DNA from: Phycisphaeraceae bacterium
GTDB lineage: Bacteria; Planctomycetota; Phycisphaerae; Phycisphaerales; UBA1924
DNA length: 64,000 nucleotides
NCBI GenBank assembly: GCA_019636515.1
Contig: JAHBXI010000001.1
Location: 186,001-250,000, forward strand
Direction of reading: 5' to 3'
Position numbers and translations under genes: made by a program. This document shows, in pieces, positions 7,431-17,200 of this stretch (position 1 is its first letter; every line of letters begins with the position of its first letter). The notes beneath the pieces were generated by a model. It was not told where the DNA came from. It saw nothing but the letters and a program-made list of their open reading frames with translations, and searched no databases.

Positions 7431-8075
7431 CTAACGGACAGCGCGGCTGAAGGTATAGAAAGCGATGACGGGCTGGGAGGAGTCGGACGCGTCCTGGATC
7501 CTGGCGGTCCACCGGTCGTCCGTCTGGAACTCAATGGCCATCGAGATGGCTCTGCGGCCCGGGGGCGTGCGAGTCTCGCGGAGATGGAACCGCGATCCGG
7601 CTCCTTCAACCCGTCCAACCGAACGGCTGACGCCCGGCGAGGCATCTCCCCACGCGGTCAGCGTGAGCCCGATGTCCGGCTCGACGGCCAGGAGCATGGA
7701 CCCGGTTTTCTTCCCGACCCGACCGGCGAGTTGACCGTCGGTGATCAGCATGTCGAGCAGCACGAAGTGCCCGTTCTCGACGGTCGCCGCGGCGATTCCA
7801 CGGAGGCTTTCCCTGACGTCGGCCTGGGTCCCCGACCACCCGGCAACCTCCCATACGCCGACAAAGCGAGCCAGGGCGGCACGGTCGGCGTCATGCGGAT
7901 CGCCACCCGCCGGCGGCTCGATGTGGCGAAGAACGGGATTCACGGACTGATCGCGGGCGGCGTGCTGCGACTCGCAGGCGGTGAGGCACGCGCCGGCGAG
8001 TGCAACAAGGCCCGCGAGGATCGCGTGCGGCGCCCACCGCGAGGCGTGGCGTGGTTGGTTGCTGAATGGAATCAC
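7431..8075 (-). CDS. Lipoprotein with DUF1579-like lipid/ligand-binding fold
   Basis: 214 residues starting at GTG 8075, preceded by a perfect AAGGAGG. The GTG overlaps the stop of the upstream gene (GTGA at 8075-8072), so translation is coupled. The N-terminus has a hydrophobic stretch and a lipobox-like ending LTAC. The mature part has F-V-G-V-W-E-V-A-G-W, then repeated short beta-strands such as HFVLLDMLITDGQ, RFHLRETRTPPG and VIAFYTFSR. This resembles DUF1579-type proteins, where F-x-G-x-W opens a calycin-like barrel. Ligand unknown. Together with the glycine-zipper gene it forms a two-gene envelope operon. Confidence 0.65.
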   Translation of the reverse strand: MIPFSNQPRHASRWAPHAILAGLVALAGACLTACESQHAARDQSVNPVLRHIEPPAGGDPHDADRAALARFVGVWEVAGWSGTQADVRESLRGIAAATVENGHFVLLDMLITDGQLAGRVGKKTGSMLLAVEPDIGLTLTAWGDASPGVSRSVGRVEGAGSRFHLRETRTPPGRRAISMAIEFQTDDRWTARIQDASDSSQPVIAFYTFSRAVR

Positions 8076-8395
8076 CGGGCGCCTCCTTCGGAATAGCGGA
8101 TCTGCTGCTGCTGCTCGCTGGCGCGTCGGTTCTGATCCCCGATGACACCACCCACGACCGCCCCGGAAACGGCCCCGATCACCGCGCCCGCGCCCGCGTT
8201 GCCCGACACCGATCCGATGGCAAGGCCGCCCAGCGCTCCAACCGCTCCGCCGGAGAGGGCGCCCTGCCCCGCGTTCTCGCACGACGCGAGCAACACAAGC
8301 CCCGTGATCGCCGCGGCTCGGGCCAGTCGCACGACGGCTCGTTCTTCGCCCCGCGAGGCACCCGACCGCCGCGGACGGCGTGAATCCGGTTTCAT
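8072..8395 (-). CDS. Glycine-zipper lipoprotein-like envelope protein
   Basis: 107 residues from ATG 8395, with AGGAG 9 nt upstream. A signal-anchor or lipoprotein leader ends at LVLLASC. A long glycine-zipper segment follows, with G-x3-G spacing through GAVGALGGLAIGSV and VIGAVSGAVVGGVIGD, and then a polar tail rich in Gln. Proteins of this kind (17-kDa surface antigen/OmpA-associated glycine zippers) sit in the outer envelope and oligomerise through the zipper. It is translationally coupled to the next lipoprotein gene through the 4-nt overlap. Confidence 0.75.
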   Translation of the reverse strand: MKPDSRRPRRSGASRGEERAVVRLARAAAITGLVLLASCENAGQGALSGGAVGALGGLAIGSVSGNAGAGAVIGAVSGAVVGGVIGDQNRRASEQQQQIRYSEGGAR

Positions 8396-8448
8396 TGCTG
8401 CGTTCTCCTGGTACGTTCGTCGCATGAATGGGATATCGAAACCGCCGC

Positions 8449-8475
8449 ATGATAGCCGGTATACTGTCCGGTCAA
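8449..8475 (-). promoter_or_regulatory. Candidate promoter for the glycine-zipper/lipoprotein operon
   Basis: On the minus strand TTGACC (8470-8475), a 15-bp spacer and TATCAT (8449-8454) each match the sigma-70 boxes at 5 of 6 positions. They sit about 55 bp upstream of the ATG at 8395. The spacer is slightly short. Confidence 0.4.
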
Positions 8476-8559
8476 CGATTGCTCGTGCCGTCGTGTGGTT
8501 TCGGTTCCTTGCCGATACGAGGGTCTCTGAGCGGTTCACAACTCGGTGAAAAACAAGCC

Positions 8560-9372
8560 ATGGCAAAGTCCCCAGCGAAGCCGAGCGAGTCAAAGCCACT
8601 CAAGCGAAAAGCCTACGAAAAAGAACTTCGATCGCTCCAGACGGAGTTGTGCATCCTCCAGGAATGGGTCAAGCACAAGGGCTTGCGTGTGATCGTCATC
8701 TTCGAGGGGCGTGATGCGGCGGGCAAGGGCGGGACGATCAAGGCCATCACCGAGCGGGTAAGCCCTCGCGTCTTCCGAACGGTGGCGTTGCCCGCCCCGT
8801 CGGACCGCGAGAAGTCGCAGATGTACATCCAGCGCTACGTGCAGCACTTCCCCGCCGCGGGTGAGGTGGTGATCTTCGATCGGTCGTGGTACAACCGCGC
8901 GGGGGTCGAGTACGTGATGGGCTTTTGCACCAAGCAGCAGCACACGCGGTTCCTGGAACTTTGCCCGATGGTGGAGAAGTTCATCGTCGAAGGGGGCATC
9001 CAGTTGATCAAGGTCTGGCTGGAAGTAAGCGACCATGAGCAACGGCGTCGCTTCGAGGCCCGCATCGACGATCCCCTGAGGCAATGGAAACTCAGCCCGA
9101 TGGACCTGCCCTCCCGCGGCCGGTGGTTCGAGTACTCCCGCGCGAGGGACCTGATGCTGGACGCGACCGACACGCCCCACGCCCCGTGGCATGTCCTCCG
9201 GTCGGACGACAAGAGGCGGGCACGGCTCAACTGCATTCGCCACATCCTCGATTCGATCCCGTACAAGCGGATCGAGAGAGAGCCGGTGAAACTTCCCAAG
9301 CGGTCCATGAAGGGCGCGTACGACGACCGGGCATCGCTTGCGAAGCGGAAATTTGTCAAGGATGTCTATTGA
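8560..9372 (+). CDS. ppk2: Polyphosphate kinase 2
   Basis: 270 residues, the usual length for a one-domain class I PPK2. The Walker A motif GRDAAGKGG is at residues 50-58 and the Walker B-type DRSWYNRAG at 107-115. The lid region with RRRFEARIDDPLRQWKLSPM follows. These are the hallmarks of the PPK2 P-loop kinase fold, which uses polyphosphate to phosphorylate nucleotides, mostly GDP or ADP, in the cytoplasm. The ATG at 8560 begins the conserved part; further upstream the frame does not look coding. It stands alone and is divergent from the glycine-zipper operon. The exact nucleotide preference cannot be read from the sequence. Confidence 0.93.
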   Translation: MAKSPAKPSESKPLKRKAYEKELRSLQTELCILQEWVKHKGLRVIVIFEGRDAAGKGGTIKAITERVSPRVFRTVALPAPSDREKSQMYIQRYVQHFPAAGEVVIFDRSWYNRAGVEYVMGFCTKQQHTRFLELCPMVEKFIVEGGIQLIKVWLEVSDHEQRRRFEARIDDPLRQWKLSPMDLPSRGRWFEYSRARDLMLDATDTPHAPWHVLRSDDKRRARLNCIRHILDSIPYKRIEREPVKLPKRSMKGAYDDRASLAKRKFVKDVY

Positions 9373-9545
9373 ATCTCGGCCCGGTGGGCGCACGGGTAAG
9401 ATCGAGTCGCCCCGGACGGTGGCGTTCGGGATGGCGAGCGAGGCCCGGCGGGTATGCTCGGGTCCACCCGCGGCATGCCTGATGTCGCCCCGGCGCGTGC
9501 GAGCGTCGTCCCCACGCGGGCGTCGCCACGGATCGAGCACGACAC

Positions 9546-11369
9546 GTGACCCGCCAGCCTCCCGATTCTCCTCCGCCATCCCCCGCGACACCCGCCGCCG
9601 ACGGAGAATCCACTGGGCGAAGTTTGCTTCCGGTGGCCGGGTGGCTCCGCGGATACGGGTGGACAACGCTGCGGTTCGATGTCCTCGCGGGAATCACGCT
9701 GGCGGCGTACCTCATCCCGGCCGGGATCGGCGACGCCTCGCTGGCGAGGCTCCCCCCGGAGGCCGGGTTGTACGCGTGCGTGTTCGGCGGGCTTGTGTTC
9801 TGGATCTTCTGCGGATCTCGGTGGACGGCGGTGACGGTGACGTCGGCGATCTCCCTCCTGATCGGCACGTCTCTTGGGGAAATGGCGGGAGGAGACACCA
9901 CGCGTTTCGCGGGACTGGCCGCCGGCACGGCCGTGCTGGTGGCCGTGATCGCGTTTGTGGCGTGGGTGTTCCGGGCCGGCTCTCTTGTGAATTTCATATC
10001 AGAGACGGTGCTGGTCGGATTCAAGATCGGCGTGGCGCTCACGCTGGCGGTCACGCAGATTCCCAAACTCCTGGGGGTGAGCGGTACACACGGGAATTTC
10101 TGGCATGGCGCGGCTCACCTGATCCGCCATATCGGTGAAACCAACGCGGTGGCGGCGATGACCGGGGGGGCGGCCCTGGGCGTTCTATTGCTTGGGAAGC
10201 GATTGGCAAAGAACAAGCCCGTGGCGCTGTTCGTGGTGGCCGGAGGCATTCTCTCGGCCTCGATTCTGGGGCTGGGTGAACGGGGGGTGAAGTTGCTCGG
10301 GGAGGTGCCGCGGGGACTTCCGCCAATCGGTCTTACCGCGGTCGCCTGGAGCGACCTGAACGACCTGCTTCCGCTGGCCATGGCGTGCTTCCTGCTTGGC
10401 GCCGTCGAGACGACGGCCATCGGCAGGATGTTCGCGTCCAAACATGGCCAGCGCCTGGATCCCAACCAGGAATTGCTCGCGATCGCGGGGTCCAACCTCG
10501 CGTCGGGGCTTGCCAGCGGCTATCCCGTGAGCGGGGGGATGTCGCAATCGCTGGTCAACGAGGGCGCCGGAGCGAAGACACCCCTTTCCGGACTGGTCGC
10601 CGCGGTCTTGATGCTCGTGGTGGTTCTTTTTTTCTCGGGCATCCTCCGGGATCTGCCCCAGCCGGTGCTGGCGGCCGTTGTTCTCACCGCGGTCCTTGGC
10701 CTGGTCAACACCAGGGCGATCGGCCACCTCTGGCGGACCGACCGGCAGGAACTCCTGATCGCCGGGGCCGCCCTGGCCGGGGTGCTGGCCTCGGGACTGC
10801 TGAAGGGAGTCCTGATCGGGGCGGTGATCTCGATGGCGTTGCTGATCCGGCGGGCGTCTCGGCCCCACGTGGCGGAATTGGGGCTTATCCCCGGCTCGCG
10901 CCGCTATTCCGACGTGGACCGGCACCCCGACAACGTCCGCCAGATTGGCGTGCTAATCTGTCGCCCTGAGTCCGGCGTGCTGTACTTCAACTCCGAGCAT
11001 ATACGAGAGTCAATTCTTGAACGGCTCCAAAGATCGAATCCACCGCCCCGGCTGGTCGTCTGCGACCTGTCCGCGGTGCCGATTATCGATATCGCCGGCG
11101 CGGAGATGTTCATGAAACTTGAAGCGGATGCGAGAGCGTTCGGTTCGCGATTCGCGATCGTGGAAGCCCGTGCCCACGTCCGCGACAAACTGCGGCTGGA
11201 GGGGATGGAAGCGCGGATCGGCACGATCGACCGCTTCCGTACCGTCGCCGACGTGGTGGATCACTTCCTGGAAGGTGACCAGTCGGGTATTGCGGGCGCC
11301 CCGCTCACGGGCGCCCCGCTCACGGGCGCCGCCGGTCGGCGGGCGGCCGATGAGGGGGCCTTGGACTAA
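9546..11369 (+). CDS. SulP-family anion transporter with STAS domain
   Basis: 607 residues from a GTG start. After a proline-rich N-terminus, the SLC26/SulP transport domain begins with LRFDVLAGITLAAYLIPAG (the family's D-x-x-A-G-x-T-x-A-x-x-x-x-P motif, slightly divergent). It continues through about ten to twelve hydrophobic segments to residue ~430. A cytoplasmic STAS domain follows (about 455-565: GVLYFNSEHIRESIL, LVVCDLSAVPIIDIAGAEM). The family moves sulfate, bicarbonate or other anions, and the substrate is not readable here. The C-terminus carries a G-A-P-L-T duplication. The stop is 3 bp before the start of the efflux operon's first gene, so it may lead that transcript. Confidence 0.88.
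   Translation: MTRQPPDSPPPSPATPAADGESTGRSLLPVAGWLRGYGWTTLRFDVLAGITLAAYLIPAGIGDASLARLPPEAGLYACVFGGLVFWIFCGSRWTAVTVTSAISLLIGTSLGEMAGGDTTRFAGLAAGTAVLVAVIAFVAWVFRAGSLVNFISETVLVGFKIGVALTLAVTQIPKLLGVSGTHGNFWHGAAHLIRHIGETNAVAAMTGGAALGVLLLGKRLAKNKPVALFVVAGGILSASILGLGERGVKLLGEVPRGLPPIGLTAVAWSDLNDLLPLAMACFLLGAVETTAIGRMFASKHGQRLDPNQELLAIAGSNLASGLASGYPVSGGMSQSLVNEGAGAKTPLSGLVAAVLMLVVVLFFSGILRDLPQPVLAAVVLTAVLGLVNTRAIGHLWRTDRQELLIAGAALAGVLASGLLKGVLIGAVISMALLIRRASRPHVAELGLIPGSRRYSDVDRHPDNVRQIGVLICRPESGVLYFNSEHIRESILERLQRSNPPPRLVVCDLSAVPIIDIAGAEMFMKLEADARAFGSRFAIVEARAHVRDKLRLEGMEARIGTIDRFRTVADVVDHFLEGDQSGIAGAPLTGAPLTGAAGRRAADEGALD
11294..11330 (+). repeat. 15-bp tandem repeat in the SulP 3' end
   Basis: Two full copies and a partial third copy of GGGCGCCCCGCTCAC. 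They code for a G-A-P-L-T pentapeptide repeat in the STAS-distal tail and are in frame, so copy-number change would not break the gene. Confidence 0.8.
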
Positions 11370-11372
11370 GCC

Positions 11373-13058
11373 ATGCGAAGTTGCCTGAGTAAAACCCGTG
11401 CAAAGGTCGGACCCACCCGCCGCCACGCGATGGGTTCGCCACGCCCACTCGGCAGGACGGCCGCGGTGCGTGCCCTGGGCGTTGTGGCCGCGATGCACGC
11501 GGGCGGCTGCATGGTCGGGCCGGATTACCAGCGCCCCGAGGCGGCCCTCAACCAGGCCTGGGAGGCCAGGCAGGACGGCCTGGCGGGGTGGAGCGGCGAG
11601 GACTCGCCCGGCAATGCCCGGTGGTGGGAGGCGTTCAACGATGCGACCCTCACCGCCCTGGTCGAGGCGGCTCACCGGCAGAATCTTTCGCTGCGTGTCG
11701 CGGGCCTGCGCGTGATCCAGGCCAGGGCCGCTCGGGGGATCGCCGTCGGGCAGTTCTTCCCGCAGACGCAGGAGGCCTTCGGAGGGGTTGATGCCAACCA
11801 GGTCAGCGCCAACGGAGCGCCCAACTCCGGCGATCGTTCGTACTACACCGATTCGCTCGGCATTCAGGCCGCATGGGAACTGGATTTCTGGGGCAAGTTC
11901 CGGCGCGGCATCGAGGCCGCGGATGCCGAACTGCTCCTGACCGTGGCGGACTACGACGCCGTGCTGGTAACCCTGGCGTCGGACGTCGCGACAAGTTACA
12001 TCCTGATCCGCTCGCTGGACGAGCGGCTGCGAGTGGCCAGGGCCAACGCGGACCTCCAGAGTGAGACGCTGGAACTCACGCTGGCCAGATTCCGCGCGGG
12101 CGCCGTGTCGGAGTTGGATGTTTCCACCGCCCGGGCGACCCTGGCCAACACCCAGGCGTTCATCCCCGAACTGGAAGACTCGCTGCGGCAGGTGAAACTC
12201 TCGCTGGGCGTGCTCCTCGGAAGGACGCCATCCTCGCTCGACGAGGAACTACGCCCGGCGCCCGGAGCCTCGGGGGCGGTTCCCCAGGCGCCCCCGATGA
12301 TCGCGGCGGGCATCCCCGCGGACCTCCTGCGCCGAAGGCCGGATGTCCGCGCGGCCGAGCGGCTGGCGGCCGCGCAGAGCGCCCGGATCGGACAGGCGAC
12401 CGCCGACCTGCTGCCCAGCATCTCGATCGCCGGCGCCACCGGATTCACGAGCAGCACGTACGAGGGGGGCCGACGGCCGGACCTTGGAAACATCTTCGAC
12501 GCCGATTCGTTCGCCGGCTTCATCGGCCTGCAGGTGAACTGGCCGATCCTGAACTACGGACGGATCAAGGGCAACGTGCGCGTGCAGGATGCCAGGTACG
12601 AGCAGGCCGTGGCGTCGTACCAGGAGACGGTCCTTCGCGCCGCGAGCGATGTGGAATCCGGCCTCTCATCGTTCCTGAGATCCCGTGAGCGAGCGGAGTA
12701 TCTCTCGGAGGCGGTCGCGGCCTCGGTTCGAAGCGTGGAACTCTCGCTGATCCAGTACCGCGCCGGCGCGGTGGACTTCATCCGCGTCAACGATGCGCAG
12801 ACGGTCCTGAGTCAGCAGCAGGACGGCCTGATCGTTTCACAGGCGTCGATCGCGCTCGGGGCGGTTCGAACGTACCGGGCGCTGGGCGGCGGGTGGCAGG
12901 TCCGCGCCGGGAGGGAGTTCATCGACGACGAGACCTCCGAGCGGATGCGCCGGCGGACGGACTGGGGCGACGTGCTCGGGCCCGATTGGCCGCATGGGAG
13001 CGACCTTGGCTTCTCTCGCCCTGATGAAGAAACACCTGTTTCTGGAGATGACCAGTGA
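11373..13058 (+). CDS. Outer-membrane efflux lipoprotein, NodT/OprM family
   Basis: 561 residues. The N-terminal leader ends in a lipobox, AMHAGGC, followed by MVGPDYQRPE, the standard opening of NodT/OprM channel proteins. Two OEP repeats follow, each with long amphipathic helices: LSLRVAGLRVIQARAARGI early, and LRRRPDVRAAERLAAAQSAR, the R-R-P-D-V-R-x-A-E signature, in the middle. The protein should form the trimeric outer-membrane channel of the RND pump encoded next. The start is taken at ATG 11373, 3 bp after the SulP stop; ATG 11430 is an alternative that keeps the lipobox. Its stop overlaps the next start by 4 nt. Confidence 0.92.
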   Translation: MRSCLSKTRAKVGPTRRHAMGSPRPLGRTAAVRALGVVAAMHAGGCMVGPDYQRPEAALNQAWEARQDGLAGWSGEDSPGNARWWEAFNDATLTALVEAAHRQNLSLRVAGLRVIQARAARGIAVGQFFPQTQEAFGGVDANQVSANGAPNSGDRSYYTDSLGIQAAWELDFWGKFRRGIEAADAELLLTVADYDAVLVTLASDVATSYILIRSLDERLRVARANADLQSETLELTLARFRAGAVSELDVSTARATLANTQAFIPELEDSLRQVKLSLGVLLGRTPSSLDEELRPAPGASGAVPQAPPMIAAGIPADLLRRRPDVRAAERLAAAQSARIGQATADLLPSISIAGATGFTSSTYEGGRRPDLGNIFDADSFAGFIGLQVNWPILNYGRIKGNVRVQDARYEQAVASYQETVLRAASDVESGLSSFLRSRERAEYLSEAVAASVRSVELSLIQYRAGAVDFIRVNDAQTVLSQQQDGLIVSQASIALGAVRTYRALGGGWQVRAGREFIDDETSERMRRRTDWGDVLGPDWPHGSDLGFSRPDEETPVSGDDQ

Positions 13059-14266
13059 AGATTCAGTTGGATGCGGCCCGTGCCGACCGGGGGATCACAC
13101 GCCCGGGGCGTTCCCGGCCTGTTCGAGCGTTCTCCGCCGCGACGGCCGCCTTCGCCGTCTTCGTGTTGTCGGCGTGCAAGCAGGGCGAGAACCCCAACGC
13201 GTACGCGCCGCCGCCGCCCCCGGAGGTGATCGTGGCCAATCCCGTCCAGAGGGATGTGGTGAAGTACCTGACGTACACCGGCGTTGTCGCGGCCTCGGAG
13301 ACGGTGGAACTTCGGGCGCGGGTGCAGGGGTTCCTGGAAAAGGTTCACTTTCAGCCCGGGCAGCGTGTCAAGGCCGGTGAACTGCTCTTTGAGATCGACC
13401 CGCGGCAGTACAAGGCCGAGGTGGATCAGTCCGCCGCGATCGTTCAGGCGACAAGGGCGACGCTGGTCGGGGCGGAGAACGACGCCAGGCTCGCCAGGGA
13501 ACTGGCCGACCAGCGGGCGGGCCCCGAGATCGACGCGCTCATCAAGGCCGCTCGGCGAGACACGGTGGTGGCCGAGGTCGCCCGCGCCGAGGCGCAACTC
13601 GCCAACGCGAGGCTCAACCTTGAGTTCTGCCGAGTCCTGGCGCCGATCGACGGACGCATCGGCAAGAACCTCGTGGATCCGGGGAACCTTGTCGGGCGCG
13701 GGGAGCCCACGCTCCTGGCGGAGATCGTCCAGGCGACGCCCGCGTTCGTGTACCTCGACCTGAGCGAGTCCGACGTCCTGGCTTTTCGCCGCGAAGGCCA
13801 GGACGCGGCAACCCGGCAGGATCAGGGGAACTCGCATCCGTGCGAACTCGCGCTGGCCGATCGCCCCGAGTTTGAGCACAAGGGAGTGGTCGACTACTCG
13901 GATCCGAAGTTGAATCCCGACACCGGCACGCTGCGGATCCGCACGCGGTTCGAGAACACGGACGAGGTCCTGCTCCCCGGCTTTTTCTCCCGGGTTCGCT
14001 TCCCGATGCAGACGCGCCAGGCGATCCTGGTTCCCGAGGCCGCGTTGCTGCAGGACCAGCAGGGTCGATACGCGCTGGTCGTCAACGACAAGGATGAAGT
14101 CGAGGCACGACGGGTCGAAATCGGCGTGCTCGAAGGCTCGATGCGGGTCGTGGAGAAGGGCCTCCAGACGGCCGACCGCGTGATCGTGTCCGGGGTGCTC
14201 AAGGCCCGCCCGGGCGCGAAGGTCTCGCCCAGATCGCAGCCGGAGAACGCGGCCGGCGGCCGCTGA
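13055..14266 (+). CDS. RND efflux periplasmic adaptor (AcrA/MexA-type membrane fusion protein)
   Basis: 403 residues from a GTG that overlaps the upstream stop (GTGA). A lipoprotein-type leader ends LSAC. The adaptor order is complete: first beta/lipoyl half (VELRARVQGFLEKVHFQPGQ and V-K-A-G-E-L-L-F-E-I-D), alpha-helical hairpin (about 120-175), second lipoyl half (RVLAPIDGRIGKNLVDPGNL), then beta-barrel and membrane-proximal domains. It bridges the inner-membrane pump at 14276 and the channel at 11373. The hairpin contains a run, RELADQRAGPEIDALIKA, that looks longer or less regular than in AcrA. Regulation is not evident; no local TetR or MarR gene is present. Confidence 0.92.
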   Translation: MKIQLDAARADRGITRPGRSRPVRAFSAATAAFAVFVLSACKQGENPNAYAPPPPPEVIVANPVQRDVVKYLTYTGVVAASETVELRARVQGFLEKVHFQPGQRVKAGELLFEIDPRQYKAEVDQSAAIVQATRATLVGAENDARLARELADQRAGPEIDALIKAARRDTVVAEVARAEAQLANARLNLEFCRVLAPIDGRIGKNLVDPGNLVGRGEPTLLAEIVQATPAFVYLDLSESDVLAFRREGQDAATRQDQGNSHPCELALADRPEFEHKGVVDYSDPKLNPDTGTLRIRTRFENTDEVLLPGFFSRVRFPMQTRQAILVPEAALLQDQQGRYALVVNDKDEVEARRVEIGVLEGSMRVVEKGLQTADRVIVSGVLKARPGAKVSPRSQPENAAGGR

Positions 14267-14275
14267 GGTACACGC

Positions 14276-17200
14276 ATGCTCGCAGAGTTCCCTGTACGGC
14301 GCCCGATCGTTGCGATGGTCCTGTCCATCCTGATCGTCATCATGGGCCTGGTGGCCTACCCCACGCTGCCGATCGCGCAGTACCCCGACATCACGCCTCC
14401 GGTGGTCCAGGTGACCACCACGTTCCCCGGCGCCAGCGCGCAGGTCGTGGCCGACACCGTGGCTTCCCCGATCGAGCAGCAGGTCAACGGCGTCCCCGGC
14501 ATGCTCTACATGGAGAGCACGTCGGCCAGCGACGGCTCGTACACGCTCAAGGTGACGTTCGAACTGGGCACCAACATCGACATCGCGTCGGTGCTGGTCC
14601 AGAACCGCGTCAACATCGCCTCCCCCAAGTTGCCCGACGAGGTCAAACGCCAGGGCGTCACGACCGATCGCGTCTCGTCCAACGTCATCACCGTCCTGTC
14701 GCTGGCGCCGAAGGACGATCAGGCCGCCGGGAAATTCGACGACCTGTTCATCGCCAACTACCTCACCATCAACGTGCTCGACGAGATCAAGCGCATCACC
14801 GGCGTGGGGGATGCCAAGATCTTCCCGGCCAAGGACTACGGCATCCGCCTCTGGCTCGATCCCGACCGCCTCAAGTCGCGCGACCTGACGACCATGGACG
14901 TCATCAACGCGCTCAAGGAGCAGAACGTCCAGGTCGCGGCGGGCGCCATCGGCCAGCCGCCCGTCCCCGCCGGGCAGGCCTTCCAGTACAACGTCTCGAC
15001 GCTCGGACGCCTCAGCGACGTCGAACAGTTCGAGAACGTGATCGTCCTCGCGGACGGGAACAGGATCGTCCGCGTCAAGGACGTGGCGCGCGTTGAACTG
15101 GGAGGGAAATCGTACGACCTGCTCGCCAGGTACAAGGGCACCCCGGCCGCCGCGATGGTCGTCTACCAGGCGCCCGGCGGCAACGCGGTCCAGGTCGCCG
15201 ACGATGTCCGAAAACTGCTCGAAGTGAAGGGAAAGTCACTCCCCGATGGCCTGGCGTTCGAGTCGGTCTACGACACCTCCGAGTTCGTGCTCTCCGCGAT
15301 CGAGGCCGTCTACCACACGTTCTTCGAGGCCCTGGTCCTCGTCCTGGCCGTGGTGCTGGTCTTCCTGGGCAGCATCCGCCTCTCCCTGATCCCGATGCTG
15401 GCGATCCCCGTGTCGATCATCGGGACCTTCTTCTTCGCCAAGATGCTCGGCTTCTCGGTCAACATGCCCGTGCTGTTCGGGCTGGTGGTGGCGATCGGCA
15501 TCGTGGTGGACGACGCGATCGTGGTCGTCGAGAACGTCGAGCGGGTGATGGTCGAGACCCACCTCCCCCCGAAGGAAGCAACGGTCAAGGCGATGAAGGA
15601 AGTGCTCGCGCCGGTGATGAGCATCACCCTGGTCCTGATGGCGGTGTTCGTGCCGACGGCCTTCCTGCCCGGGATCAGCGGGCAACTCTTCCGCCAGTTC
15701 GCGCTGACCATCGCCGCGAGCACGTTCCTCAGCGGTGTCTGCGCGGTGACGCTGACGCCCGCGCTGTGCGGCGTGATCCTGCGCCCGCACAAGGCCGGGA
15801 AAAAGCCCTTCATCCTCGTGCGGCTCTTCAACCAGGGGTTCGACGCCCTCGCCAACGGCTACGCCAGACTCGTGAAGTTCCTGGTTCACCCGGCCGTGGT
15901 GGTCTTTACGCTCGCGTCCTTTGGCGCCTGCGTGGTGGGCATCGGCTGGACCTTCACCAAGGTCCCCACCGGCTTTGTTCCTCTCGAAGACCGCGGCATG
16001 GTCATGGTCGAAGTCTGGATGCCCGACTCGTCCTCCCAGGAGCGAACCGTCGCCGCCGTGGAGAAGGTCGAGAAGATCCTCTCCGAGACCGACGGGGTGC
16101 GCAACTACACGGCGCTCCCCGGCTTCTCGATGATCAATAACAACGGCTCGAACTACGCCCTGTTCTTCATCGGGCTCGAGGACTGGTCCGTACGGCTGCC
16201 CAAGGGGCGTGACCTCAACACGATCATGGCCGACCTGCGACAGAAGACCGCGCGGATACCCGACGGGCTGTGCATCGTCTTCTCCCTCCCCGCCGTCGAC
16301 GGCGTCGGCAGCGCCTCCGGATTCGACCTCCGCCTCCAGGACCGCGGCGGCATCGGCCGCCCCGCCATGGGCGAACTGGTGCAGAGCCTCGTGCAAAACG
16401 GCAACGCCCAGTCGAAACTCCGCGGCGTCAACAGCGCCTACCGCGCCGCCGTCCCGCAACTCTTCGCCGACGTGGACCGCGAGAAGGTCAAGAAACTCGG
16501 GATCCCGCTCCAGGACGTCTTCTCCACCATGTCGGGGTACCTCGCCTCCGCGTACGTCAACGATTTCAACCTCTTCGGCCGCACCTGGCAAGTCAACGTC
16601 TCCGCCGACAGCCGCTTCCGCGCCCAGATCGACGACATCAAGCGCCTGGACGTGCGCAAGCCCGACGGGAGCATGGTGCCGCTGGGTTCGCTGCTGAGTG
16701 TCCGGGAGAGCCTGGGCGCCGACCGTGTCATCCGCTACAACATCTTCCCCGCCGCCGTCCTGCAGGGCCAGCCCGCCCCCGGTATCTCGTCCGGCGAGGC
16801 GCTCAAGGTCGTCGAGAACATGGCCGAGCAGACACTCCCCCCGGGCACGAGTTACGAGTGGACGGCCCTTTCGTACCAGGAGAAAATCGTCGGCAACCAG
16901 GCGATCATCGTGTTTTCCATGGCGTTGCTGGTGGTCTACCTGCTTCTGGCGGCGCTCTACGAGAGTTGGTTCGTTCCGCTCTCGGTGGTCCTCTCGATCC
17001 CGCTGGCCGTCCTGGGCGCCATGCTCGGCCTCATGTGGCGCGGCATGGACAACAACATCTACACCCAGGTCGGCCTGGTCCTGCTGGTCGGACTGGGCGC
17101 CAAGAACGCGATCCTGATCGTTGAGTTCGCCAAGGCCTACCGCGAGCAGGGCAAGGGAATCGTCGAGTCCGCGGTGGAAGCCTCCCGCCAGCGGCTCCGT

